From: Bacteroidales bacterium
GTDB taxonomy: Bacteria > Bacteroidota > Bacteroidia > Bacteroidales > UBA932
NCBI GenBank assembly: GCA_024402095.1
Contig: JAKSJU010000010.1
Span: 1 to 38,914 of the forward strand
Reading direction: 5' to 3'
DNA length: 38,914 bases
In this document: positions 1 through 7,669 of the stretch, piece after piece
Numbering within the stretch: position 1 is the stretch's first letter
Layout of the letters: each line of letters starts with the position of its first letter
The notes under the pieces: model-generated
Told to the model about the DNA's origin: nothing
The model's input: the letters and a program-made list of their open reading frames with translations, nothing else
Database searches by the model: none
Position numbers and translations under genes: made by a program

Positions 1-116
1 TGGAAGACATTATCGAGACTGTCCTTGGAGACGAAATCGTGGATGAACGTGACGAAGTCGTCGATATGCAGCAACTGGCACTGGACAAGTGGAAGAAAAT
101 CCACAAGTCCAGATAA
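1..116 (+). CDS. C-terminal end of a CNNM/CorC-type (hemolysin C family) membrane protein, partial
   Basis: The frame starting at base 3 is open from the window edge to a TAA at 114-116 and gives 37 residues. It begins EDIIETVLGDEIVDERDEV and ends in a basic tail (KWKKIHKSR). The EDIIETxxGxEIxDExD pattern is typical of the second CBS domain region of CNNM/CorC (DUF21 plus CBS) proteins, which are inner-membrane proteins tied to divalent cation or Mg/Co export. The N-terminal membrane part lies outside the window, so the exact subfamily cannot be given. It converges on gpmI with about 21 bases between the two stops. Confidence 0.7.
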   Translation, partial: EDIIETVLGDEIVDERDEVVDMQQLALDKWKKIHKSR

Positions 117-137
117 AAGCTATTGTCCCCGAGACTC

Positions 138-1655
138 TTAAATCAAAGGCTCAGCGGTCATAAGTTCCGGCTGCGGGATTCCCATCAATTTAAGGATGGT
201 AGGAGCGACATTGCAAAGAGCGCCGTCCTTGACCGTCTTCACTGAAGGTTCGCCGATTACAATGAACTGCACCTGGTTCAGGGAATGTGCCGTGTTTGGA
301 GTGCCGTCCTCGTTCACTGCATAATCGGCGTTTCCGTGATCTGCGGTGAGAAGGACTACATATCCGTGCTCGAGAGCAGTGGTGACCACATCCCTGACAC
401 AGTTGTCAACGCACTTTACAGCCTTGCAGATAGCATCATAGACTCCCGTGTGCCCTACCATGTCCCCGTTGGCGAAATTAAGGATAATCATATCCTCTTT
501 CTCGGTTTTGATAGCCTCCACAAGCTTGCCTGCCACTTCCGGAGCACTCATTTCAGGCTGCAGGTCATAAGTGGCGACCTTAGGTGAGTTCACAAGTATC
601 CTGTCCTCGTTTTCAAACGGAACCTCGCGGCCTCCGTTGAAGAAGAAAGTGACGTGAGCGTATTTCTCGGTCTCTGCGATGCGGAGCTGGCTCTTGCCGG
701 CCTTTGCAACTGTCTCGCCGAGGGTATCCTTGACAATCTCTTTGTCAAACAATATGTGCAGTCCCGTGAAGGATGCATCATAAGGAGTAAGGCAGCAATA
801 ATAAAGAGGTAGCGTATGCATTCCCTCCTCCGGCATATCATTCTGGGTCAGGACATTGGTAAGCTCACGCGCACGGTCGTTGCGGAAATTGTAGAAGATT
901 ACCGCATCCCCTTCCTCAACCTTGGCAAGAGGCTTTCCTTCCTTGGTGATGACTATAGGCTTGATGAATTCGTCTGTAACCTCAGCATCATAAGATGCCT
1001 GAATGCCTTCCAGCGCACTTTCAAACTCAGCTCCCTTGCCGTCCACAAGCATATCGTATGCTTCCTTGATACGGTTCCATCTCTTGTCACGGTCCATAGC
1101 ATAGAAGCGTCCGCAAACCGTAGCAATCTTTCCTGCTGTGGCAGCCATCTTCTCCTCAAGCTCCTTTACGAAACCGTAACCGCTTCTCGGGTCAGTGTCA
1201 CGGCCGTCCATGAAGCAATGTACATACACGTCCTCAATGCCGTTCTTCTTTGCCTCTGCAAGGAACTCATACAGATGGTTCAATGAAGAATGTACACCGC
1301 CGTGAGAGCAGAGGCCGAAGAAATGAAGTTTCTTGCCGCTCTGCTTTACATAGTCGTAAGCGGCCTTGATCTCTGCATTCTGCATGAGAGAATGGTCGCG
1401 GCAGGCCATATTGATTTTCACAAGATCCTGGTAGACCACGCGTCCTGCACCGAGATTCATATGTCCGACCTCGGAATTTCCCATCTGTCCGTCAGGAAGA
1501 CCTACATACTCACCGCAGGCATTGAGATGTGCCATAGGATACTTCGCCCGGAGGGAATCAATAAAAGGAGCACCCTGGGTATAAATTGCGTTGGAATGAT
1601 CGTGACGTCCTTCCCCCCAACCGTCGAGGATCATCAAAAGTACTTTTCTGTTCAT
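138..1655 (-). CDS. gpmI: 2,3-bisphosphoglycerate-independent phosphoglycerate mutase
   Basis: Cytoplasmic glycolytic enzyme that interconverts 3- and 2-phosphoglycerate using two metal ions and a phosphoserine intermediate. The 505-residue length is normal for the family. Visible landmarks are the N-terminal metal motif LMILDGWG (Asp11), the nucleophile motif MGNSEVGH (Ser61), the HCFMDGRDT stretch, the FFFNGG motif and the C-terminal metal sites in [12 protein letters not shown] and [10 protein letters not shown]. The start at MNRKVLL leaves 8 bases to the upstream peptidase gene, so it is probably the last gene of an EEP-dcp-gpmI transcript. It may serve with pgk, found elsewhere in this window. 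Confidence 0.97.
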   Translation of the reverse strand: MNRKVLLMILDGWGEGRHDHSNAIYTQGAPFIDSLRAKYPMAHLNACGEYVGLPDGQMGNSEVGHMNLGAGRVVYQDLVKINMACRDHSLMQNAEIKAAYDYVKQSGKKLHFFGLCSHGGVHSSLNHLYEFLAEAKKNGIEDVYVHCFMDGRDTDPRSGYGFVKELEEKMAATAGKIATVCGRFYAMDRDKRWNRIKEAYDMLVDGKGAEFESALEGIQASYDAEVTDEFIKPIVITKEGKPLAKVEEGDAVIFYNFRNDRARELTNVLTQNDMPEEGMHTLPLYYCCLTPYDASFTGLHILFDKEIVKDTLGETVAKAGKSQLRIAETEKYAHVTFFFNGGREVPFENEDRILVNSPKVATYDLQPEMSAPEVAGKLVEAIKTEKEDMIILNFANGDMVGHTGVYDAICKAVKCVDNCVRDVVTTALEHGYVVLLTADHGNADYAVNEDGTPNTAHSLNQVQFIVIGEPSVKTVKDGALCNVAPTILKLMGIPQPELMTAEPLI

Positions 1656-1663
1656 TTTCTATA

Positions 1664-3649
1664 TTATTTGAGCCCGCGTGCACGAAGGAGTGCAGATGCA
1701 TCAGGATCCGCCCCGCGGAAATTCTTGTAAAGTGTCATAGGTTCGTCGCTGCCGCCTTTTTCGAGGACATTGCGACGGAAGCTCATAGCAGTTTCCCTGT
1801 CAAAGATACCGTTCAGCTTGAAGAGTTCGAATGCATCCTTGTCAAGGACCTCAGCCCAGAGATAACTGTAGTAACCTGCGCTGTACCCGCTGCTTCCGAA
1901 AATATGGTTGAAATACGTGCTGCGGTAGCGTGGGATAATCTCGGATACAAGTCCCATTTCTTCGCAGACCTTCTTCTCGAATGAATCCACGTCAATGCCC
2001 TCGATACTGGTCAGTTCATGCCATTTCATATCAAGAATGCTGGCTGCACAGAGTTCACCGGTTGTGAACCCCTGGTTGAAGTTGGCTGCAGCCTGAACCT
2101 TTGCCACGAGTTCTTCAGGAATGACCTCCCCGGTCTGATAGTGGAATGCGTAAGTAGCAAGCACCTCCGGCTCGAACGCCCAGTTCTCATTGATCTGTGA
2201 CGGGAGCTCGACAAAATCGCGCTTGACGGAAGTGCCGCCCGTGGAGCGGTAAGTGCACTGGCTCAGCAGTCCGTGAAGGGCGTGTCCGAACTCGTGGAAC
2301 ATAGTCTCAACCTGATCGATGTTGAGAAGTGAAGGGCTGTCTTCGGTAGGCTTGTTGAAATTGCCGACGTTGACGATTACCGGACGTATGTTCTGTCCGT
2401 CTGCGGTCTTGTACTGGTTTACGAAGTTTGTCATCCAGGCGCCTGCCCTCTTGGTATCGCGAGGATAATAATCGGTGATGATTACTCCTATGAGAGAGCC
2501 GTCCGCATCTGTAACCTTGAAAGCCTCGCACTCCGGGTTGTAAAGAGGAACGTTCTCAATCTTCTCGAAGTTGACACCGTACAGACGTGAGGCGTTGTTG
2601 AACACACCGGCGCGTACGTTCTCCATCTTGAAGTACTGCATCACCTCGCTCTCATCCAGGTCATAACGTGCCTTGCGCACTTTCTCAGCGTAGTACATGT
2701 AATCCCATGGCTCGATCTTGTGTCCTGCCATCTTTTCCATATCGCGTATTTCTTCCTTGGCGCGAGCCATGGCTGCGTCCATTATTCCTGCAAGGAACTC
2801 GTCAACAGTCTTCGAATCTCCCGCCATCTTGTCGTGAAGAATCATAGCTGCCGGAGTCTCATATCCGAGGATGTGTGCCTTTTCGATACGAAGTTCCATT
2901 ATACGGAGCACGTTAGCCTTGTTGTCTTTTTCATCTCCGTTATTTCCTCTGAGAGAATATGCCTTGAAAACTCTCTCGCGAAGGTCACGGTCCTCTATGG
3001 AAGCCATCTTGTCATAATAGTTGGCTACCGAGAATCCGAACTCGGCCTTGAATGCATTGCTCTGGTCCAGGAGGTTGTTTCCGAACACAAGAGCAAGGGA
3101 TGAGAGTTCTGTGTTGATGGCCTTCAGCCTCTCCTGCTGCTCTGCAGGAAGAGCGATACCGTTGTCCACAAAACCGTTGTAACAGTTCTTGAGAAGCATC
3201 TGCTGCTCCCTGGTGAGTCCGCTCTGGTCTGCATTGTATACCTTCTCCACGCGAGCGAAAAGGTCAGGGTTCATAAAGATATTGTCACTGTGAGCTGACA
3301 CGAGAGGCATCGCCTCCTCCACGATTGCATTGAGAGACTCTGTCGCATCACTTTCACTGATGTTGAAAAGGACATTGGATACCTTCTCGAGGGTCATTCC
3401 GCTGGCATCGAATGCAGCGATTGTGTTTTCGAAGGTCGGATCCTCAGGGTTGTCGATGATAGCCTGGATCTCAGCGTTCTGCTGAGCGATGCCTTCCTTG
3501 ATTGCCGGGAGGTAGTCAGCCTCTGAAATCTTGTCGAACGGAGGGATTCCGTAAGGTGTGTCCCACTCCTGAAGGAATGGATTCTGACTCTGGTTTGAAC
3601 AAGCTGTAAGTGCGATTGCCATAGCAGCGATTGTTAATACTCTTTTCAT
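1664..3649 (-). CDS. dcp: M3 family zinc metallopeptidase, peptidyl-dipeptidase Dcp type, lipoprotein
   Basis: Zinc peptidase of family M3 (thimet oligopeptidase/Dcp group), expected to release dipeptides from the C-termini of short peptides. The catalytic motif HEFGHALH is present (His452, Glu453, His456), followed by the family segments ELPSQINENW and YYSYLWAEVLDKDAF. Length of 661 residues is normal. The N-terminus MKRVLTIAAMAIALTAC carries a lipobox ending at Cys17, so the protein is probably a membrane-anchored periplasmic lipoprotein rather than cytoplasmic. It follows the EEP gene by 8 bases and precedes gpmI by 8 bases. OpdA-like oligopeptidase is the alternative name; the family call is firm. 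Confidence 0.93.
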   Translation of the reverse strand: MKRVLTIAAMAIALTACSNQSQNPFLQEWDTPYGIPPFDKISEADYLPAIKEGIAQQNAEIQAIIDNPEDPTFENTIAAFDASGMTLEKVSNVLFNISESDATESLNAIVEEAMPLVSAHSDNIFMNPDLFARVEKVYNADQSGLTREQQMLLKNCYNGFVDNGIALPAEQQERLKAINTELSSLALVFGNNLLDQSNAFKAEFGFSVANYYDKMASIEDRDLRERVFKAYSLRGNNGDEKDNKANVLRIMELRIEKAHILGYETPAAMILHDKMAGDSKTVDEFLAGIMDAAMARAKEEIRDMEKMAGHKIEPWDYMYYAEKVRKARYDLDESEVMQYFKMENVRAGVFNNASRLYGVNFEKIENVPLYNPECEAFKVTDADGSLIGVIITDYYPRDTKRAGAWMTNFVNQYKTADGQNIRPVIVNVGNFNKPTEDSPSLLNIDQVETMFHEFGHALHGLLSQCTYRSTGGTSVKRDFVELPSQINENWAFEPEVLATYAFHYQTGEVIPEELVAKVQAAANFNQGFTTGELCAASILDMKWHELTSIEGIDVDSFEKKVCEEMGLVSEIIPRYRSTYFNHIFGSSGYSAGYYSYLWAEVLDKDAFELFKLNGIFDRETAMSFRRNVLEKGGSDEPMTLYKNFRGADPDASALLRARGLK

Positions 3650-3657
3650 TATGCTTA

Positions 3658-4731
3658 TTATTTACTGATTACAATGTATGTAGGATAATGGTCGCTGTAT
3701 CCGTTTATGAACTTCCCGCCCGAGAATGTCCTGAACGGTGTCCCCTTATATTTTCCGGACTGCTGGGTCATGAAATCCTTCTTGAAGATATTTCCGTAAT
3801 ACCCTGCGGCATTCGACCGTATCCTGAGCCCTCCCTTCGGTGCGACTGCAAGATTCCTGTTCACAAGAATGATGTCGAAGATATTCCATTCACCCTTGTA
3901 CTCAAGAGAGCCGAAACCGTCCTTGAGCATTACGTAGAAAGGAGAAAAGAAATCCTTGTCCGTCACGTCCTTGATTTTCTCCCTGCCGTGCAGCCAAACT
4001 TTCTGACTGTCATTGATCGGATCGTCATTCATGTCTCCCATTACGACTATTTTGATGCCGGGATATTTATTCTGCATTTTCTGTGAGTGTCGGTAAATGA
4101 TATCGGCTCCCACGCAGCGGGTGTCTGTGCCCTTCCCTCCGATCCTGGAAGGGAGGTGTGCCACATAGAATGCAAACTCTTCACCGGCAATCTTTCCGTG
4201 GACCATCAGGATATCCCTCGTGCGGAAAGAACGCTTGTCCGCCTCACTTATGTCCATCTTGACATTTGCGTCCCTGTCAAACGAGAAAGGGATGCTTTCG
4301 CTGTCCAGATAAGTGAATTCCTTCGGATTATACAGCAGGGCCACGTCAATGCCGCGAGGGTCGGGTCCCTCTTTGTGGACATATCTGTAACCCGCCTTTG
4401 CTATCTCAGGCTGGGAAACGAGATCCTTGAGTACGCGCGCGCTTTCAACTTCCGCAAGGCCCAGAACACTGTGGAAGCGTCCGTTTTCGTCCGCCATAGC
4501 CTTGATGACAGAGGCGATATTGTGGAGTTTGCAGCGGTATTTGTCCTCCGTCCACTCATTCTTTCCGTCAGGGAGGAACTCTTCGTCATTTGCGTGCGGG
4601 TCATCATAGATATCGAAAAGATTCTCCACGTTGTAGAACCCTATGACATACTCCTTCCCAACCTTCTTGGATGCCGATGCCGGCATGCAGAGGAGAAGCG
4701 AGACAGCTATTGTAAACAGTATTTTTTTCAT
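3658..4731 (-). CDS. Secreted endonuclease/exonuclease/phosphatase (EEP) family protein
   Basis: Predicted 357-residue metal-dependent phosphodiesterase of the EEP superfamily, which includes DNase I-like nucleases and phosphatases. Motifs in order are FYNVENLFD near the N-terminus, LAEVE (metal-binding Glu), PRGIDVALLY, HLPSR, the MGDMNDDP block, DIILVN and the C-terminal GYSDHYP catalytic His segment. The start was placed at MKKILFTIA, 19 codons inside the longest frame, because this gives a classical signal peptide with a probable ASA cleavage site; the upstream extension has no coding character. Export suggests an extracellular or periplasmic nucleic-acid or phosphoester substrate. A weak -7 box (TATCTTTA, 4758-4765, minus strand) lies about 25 bases upstream. 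Confidence 0.88.
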   Translation of the reverse strand: MKKILFTIAVSLLLCMPASASKKVGKEYVIGFYNVENLFDIYDDPHANDEEFLPDGKNEWTEDKYRCKLHNIASVIKAMADENGRFHSVLGLAEVESARVLKDLVSQPEIAKAGYRYVHKEGPDPRGIDVALLYNPKEFTYLDSESIPFSFDRDANVKMDISEADKRSFRTRDILMVHGKIAGEEFAFYVAHLPSRIGGKGTDTRCVGADIIYRHSQKMQNKYPGIKIVVMGDMNDDPINDSQKVWLHGREKIKDVTDKDFFSPFYVMLKDGFGSLEYKGEWNIFDIILVNRNLAVAPKGGLRIRSNAAGYYGNIFKKDFMTQQSGKYKGTPFRTFSGGKFINGYSDHYPTYIVISK

Positions 4732-4794
4732 ACGGAAAGCCTGATAAACTAATCTTGTAAAGATAATTATTTTTGGCGATTGAAGCAATTGTTA

Positions 4795-4802
4795 TATATT
4801 TG
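4795..4802 (+). promoter_or_regulatory. Bacteroidota -7 box for the antitoxin-toxin pair
   Basis: TATATTTG matches the TAnnTTTG -7 consensus of Bacteroidota housekeeping promoters. It lies 18 bases before the chosen antitoxin ATG and rules out the far-upstream TTG frame start at 4773. Confidence 0.6.
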
Positions 4803-4820
4803 CAAAAGATGTTATACAAA

Positions 4821-5120
4821 ATGGAAACTACAAGGACAGTACAGACAGCTTTCAGATTTACTCCCGACCTTGTGGAAAGGCTGAAAAAAAGGGCGCGCAG
4901 GGAGAGGACCAGCGTGAACGCATACGTCGAGAAGGTGCTCGAAAAGGATCTCGGTACCGATGAGGACAGGTATGAAGCCCTCTACAGGGAGATTGCAAAG
5001 GTCAAACTCCAGAAGAATCCTGCTCTGACGGAGCCCCTTGAAAAACTCAGGGGATGCGTTCATTTTACAGAGGAAGAAATAAATTCAGACGAACGGCTTA
5101 AATACCTTTGGAACAAATGA
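4821..5120 (+). CDS. Ribbon-helix-helix (Arc/CopG-like) antitoxin
   Basis: 99-residue protein. Residues about 6-40 read TVQTAFRFTPDLVERLKK followed by a helix rich in Arg and Glu, the beta strand plus two-helix pattern of ribbon-helix-helix DNA-binding proteins. The C-terminal half (YEALYREIAKVKL to SDERLKYLWNK) would be the toxin-binding tail. The ATG at 4821 was chosen over ATG 4809 because the -7 box ends at 4802 and 4809 would have no leader. It overlaps the PIN toxin gene by ATGA at 5117-5120, implying translational coupling. It presumably represses its own promoter and neutralises the toxin; this is inferred from family and layout. Confidence 0.75.
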   Translation: METTRTVQTAFRFTPDLVERLKKRARRERTSVNAYVEKVLEKDLGTDEDRYEALYREIAKVKLQKNPALTEPLEKLRGCVHFTEEEINSDERLKYLWNK

Positions 5121-5548
5121 AAATTTTCTTGGACACAAACGTATTGATTGACTTGATATGTGAGCGCGAAGGTTATCCCCTCGCGCGTAAAATCTTTGAA
5201 AAGTACCAGAATAAGGACCTCTCAGGAATATATGTATCATATCTGACAATAGCCAATTCGGCCTTCATTTTTAAAAAAGGCCGGCGGATGGATGATGTCA
5301 GAGTTTGCATAAACAACTTGATGCACATCTGCTGCGTACTCCCGATGAACGATACGCAGATCTATGATGCCTTGACTTGCAAGTCCCCGGACTTCGAGGA
5401 CAGCCTGCAGATAATGTGCGCCGAGCAAAAAGAATGTGACGTCATCCTTACGAACAACGTCACACACTTCAGAGGCTTCACGGATATCCCGGTCCTCACC
5501 CCCGCGGACTTCCTGTCACACGCATCTTCAACCCCCGCAAGACTATAG
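5117..5548 (+). CDS. PIN-domain toxin (VapC-like ribonuclease)
   Basis: 143-residue PIN domain, a metal-dependent RNase fold used by VapC-type toxins. The acidic quartet is visible: Asp6 in MKIFLDTNVLIDL, Glu17 in CEREGY, Asp92/Asp95 in SPDFEDSLQ and Asp108 in CDVILTNN. The ATG at 5117 overlaps the antitoxin stop (ATGA); the TTG at 5108 would extend the overlap without adding any motif. The target RNA cannot be told from sequence. The 3' end overlaps the convergent lipoprotein gene by 6 bases. The module sits between two groups of leftward genes for secreted hydrolases. Confidence 0.85.
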   Translation: MKIFLDTNVLIDLICEREGYPLARKIFEKYQNKDLSGIYVSYLTIANSAFIFKKGRRMDDVRVCINNLMHICCVLPMNDTQIYDALTCKSPDFEDSLQIMCAEQKECDVILTNNVTHFRGFTDIPVLTPADFLSHASSTPARL

Positions 5549-5950
5549 GTCTCTGGATCCCTTGTCATCCCAGATATGACCGACCGGGGATTTGTAACTC
5601 GGGTCGATGTCATACCGAACCGTATGTTCATCTTCCTGTTTGCCGATATATCTTTCGACTGACAATTTGAAATAGGAGCCTTCCGGCGCGGTGTATGGAG
5701 CATCTTTGGTCTTTGAAAGAATATCTTTGTATGTTGCTACCGCCTGACTCTCGCTGGAAAAATCCGTGTTGACATATTTGTCGGTTTCCGCAGAAATCCG
5801 ACTGAAATCAGAGGTCCCGAAAGATCCGCCAATCCAACGGACTGACGTTCCCACCCTGTAATAAGGAGGGAAGTCGTTATCTGCTTTCTTGCAGGATATA
5901 GCGGATAAAACGAGCAGTGCAGAAGCGATGATTGTAAAAAATCTTTTCAT
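5543..5950 (-). CDS. Small lipoprotein of unknown function
   Basis: 135 residues with a clear lipoprotein signal: MKRFFTIIASALLVLSAISC, lipobox Cys20. The mature part is about 115 residues, polar, rich in Tyr, Ser and Asp, with no family I recognise and no evident repeats or membrane segments. It lies 57 bases downstream of the nuclease gene on the same strand and may be the last gene of that transcript; no TAnnTTTG box was found in the gap. The stop overlaps the convergent PIN toxin stop by 6 bases. Function unknown; a role with the neighbouring surface nuclease locus is only suggested by position. Confidence 0.75.
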   Translation of the reverse strand: MKRFFTIIASALLVLSAISCKKADNDFPPYYRVGTSVRWIGGSFGTSDFSRISAETDKYVNTDFSSESQAVATYKDILSKTKDAPYTAPEGSYFKLSVERYIGKQEDEHTVRYDIDPSYKSPVGHIWDDKGSRDL

Positions 5951-6007
5951 TTCTAAAATGTTTATGTATTAGTAAGTAAAATTCACTCTCCTGTCTCACG
6001 CACAGGT

Positions 6008-7546
6008 CTAGTTCCACCAGAAGGCTTCGGATGCAGGATCGGCAGCCTCCACCGTGTTCTCTATATCATCTGGAAGGTTGTGGAACAGATCCAGGCCCGT
6101 CATGGATTCAAGCTTATCTATCGAAACCACATAATCCTTGAATTTCGTCCCCTTCTCATACAATTTGTGTTCGAAGTAGAAAGCACAGCCCGTATATATC
6201 CCTCCGGACAACCTAAGAAGCGCCTTATAGAACGCCTTGGGCACAGTTACGCGCTTGTCGTCATTGTCCAGGACATATCTTGTGTTTTCTCCGGGCAGGC
6301 ATCCTGTCACGACATAAAGGGTGTCGGTTTCATAATCCTTCGCCCAGACCCTGATTTGGTTCTCGAGATCCGACCACACACCTGAATTGAAATCCAAGGC
6401 TCCGTCTGTACCTTCGGTGCAAGCGAGTTGCGGAGCAATGTTCACTCCATAGAATGTCTTCTTGTTGGCTTCGTATGCGAGTCTGTCGGCAGAAGGGAGC
6501 TGGTGTCCACGAGCGAAATAGCCGCCTTCGGGTTCACAGGAGGCTTCTACGTGGTTGTATGTCGACTTGATGACGGGCTGCTCTTCGCGGGACAGGAGAG
6601 GATCCAGATCCCAACTATCCGTCCTCGACCCATAGCCTATGGTCTTTCTTGTCAAAGGATATGCCACCCACAATGCCGTGAGATTCTTCTTGTCAAAGAA
6701 AGTCGAATTGTTGCGGGATATTTGCGAGCCTATCTTCATTCCGTGATGAAGGAAAACAAAGCCGTCCTTCGCTTCCGAGGCAGGGAGTTCCATCCAGCCG
6801 GCATTCGAATAGTCCGCCTTGAAATCAGAATATACCGGAGGAAGAGGAGACCCTTTCTCGTGGCTTACATAATAAGCTGGAGCATCTGCAGAGCCTGCCT
6901 GCGGCTCGCCGCGGTATTCTGAACGGACCGTGCAAAAAGTCAGGATATCGCCTTCTTTCAACCCCAAAGAAGAGAACGACTTGTCATTTATAGAAGACTT
7001 GGCTTTTGTCAGACCGTAGATAAACAGTTCACCGGTATCATCCTTGACATAGAAATCCCCGTATTCCATGCTCTCGATTGAGGTGATTACAGACTTGATT
7101 GTATACCAGGCAAGGGTATTCACATCTTTTTTGAAGAACTCGGCGATAGAAACGGTCACGGGGCTGGCAGGGCTCTGTTTGACGGTTACTTCGACTGATT
7201 TCACATCATCGCGCAGGCTGAACTTCACGATTCCTGTCCTTTCAAGATACTGCTCGTTCTCAACAACGGACAAAGTTATCTGCTGCGCCGAGTCCGAACC
7301 CTTTCCTTGAGATGGGGAGACCGATATCCAACTGGAGGGAGAACACCACCAGTCCTTTGATGATTTCAATGACACGGTCAACGTACCGCCTTTCTCATCG
7401 ATAGTAAAAGAATTCAGTGCCACACTTATTTCTCCGGCCTTGACCGGAACATCACCTCCACCACCTGAATCAGGTGTGGTCTTCGAGCATCCGGCAAAAA
7501 AAACGCCCAAAGAGATCAAGATGAAAACAATACCTATTTTACGCAT
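6008..7546 (-). CDS. Surface lipoprotein with BACON, OB-fold and DNA/RNA non-specific endonuclease (NUC) domains
   Basis: 512-residue lipoprotein (signal ending FFAGC, Cys20, then a Gly-rich linker). Residues about 36-126 form a BACON-like all-beta domain (WISVSPSQGKGSD then RTGIVKFSL). Residues about 130-230 are an OB-fold-like domain (DFYVKDDTGELFIYGL, GLKEGDILTF). Residues about 240-510 are a NUC endonuclease: the active-site block is YFARGHQLPSADR with catalytic His348, followed by VNIAPQ (Asn369) and FNSGVWSDLE, the metal Asn and scaffold residues of Serratia-type nucleases. The usual Asp of the DRGH motif is Ala345 here. It would cleave DNA or RNA outside the cell. It lies downstream of a terminator that separates it from the related lipoprotein gene. 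Confidence 0.88.
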   Translation of the reverse strand: MRKIGIVFILISLGVFFAGCSKTTPDSGGGGDVPVKAGEISVALNSFTIDEKGGTLTVSLKSSKDWWCSPSSWISVSPSQGKGSDSAQQITLSVVENEQYLERTGIVKFSLRDDVKSVEVTVKQSPASPVTVSIAEFFKKDVNTLAWYTIKSVITSIESMEYGDFYVKDDTGELFIYGLTKAKSSINDKSFSSLGLKEGDILTFCTVRSEYRGEPQAGSADAPAYYVSHEKGSPLPPVYSDFKADYSNAGWMELPASEAKDGFVFLHHGMKIGSQISRNNSTFFDKKNLTALWVAYPLTRKTIGYGSRTDSWDLDPLLSREEQPVIKSTYNHVEASCEPEGGYFARGHQLPSADRLAYEANKKTFYGVNIAPQLACTEGTDGALDFNSGVWSDLENQIRVWAKDYETDTLYVVTGCLPGENTRYVLDNDDKRVTVPKAFYKALLRLSGGIYTGCAFYFEHKLYEKGTKFKDYVVSIDKLESMTGLDLFHNLPDDIENTVEAADPASEAFWWN

Positions 7547-7602
7547 AACAATTAACTCATAAATTTAGAATTAATCGCGAGAATATCCAAAGATCATATT
7601 CT

Positions 7603-7641
7603 AAAAAACTGCCGGAAAGTTGCGGCGCAACTCCTCGGCAG
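7603..7641 (-). terminator. Rho-independent terminator after the 547-residue lipoprotein gene
   Basis: On the minus strand an outer stem CTGCCG/CGGCAG and an inner stem AGTTGC-GCC-GCAACT are followed by a run of six T. It lies about 30 bases past the stop at 7670 and 56 bases before the nuclease gene start, so it could end the transcript or set the ratio of receptor and lipoprotein to nuclease. Confidence 0.75.
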
Positions 7642-7669
7642 TCATATTTTCAAGAGATTTCCTTAAGGC

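Noticed and set aside
816..1286. 156-codon plus-strand frame inside gpmI
   Set aside because: Antisense to the conserved gpmI; no independent support.
4773..4820. Longer antitoxin starting at TTG 4773
   Set aside because: The start would lie upstream of the -7 box at 4795-4802 and inside the promoter.
5990..6007. Hairpin CCTGT/ACAGG after the nuclease gene as a terminator
   Set aside because: Only 5 bp with no T-run; too weak to call.
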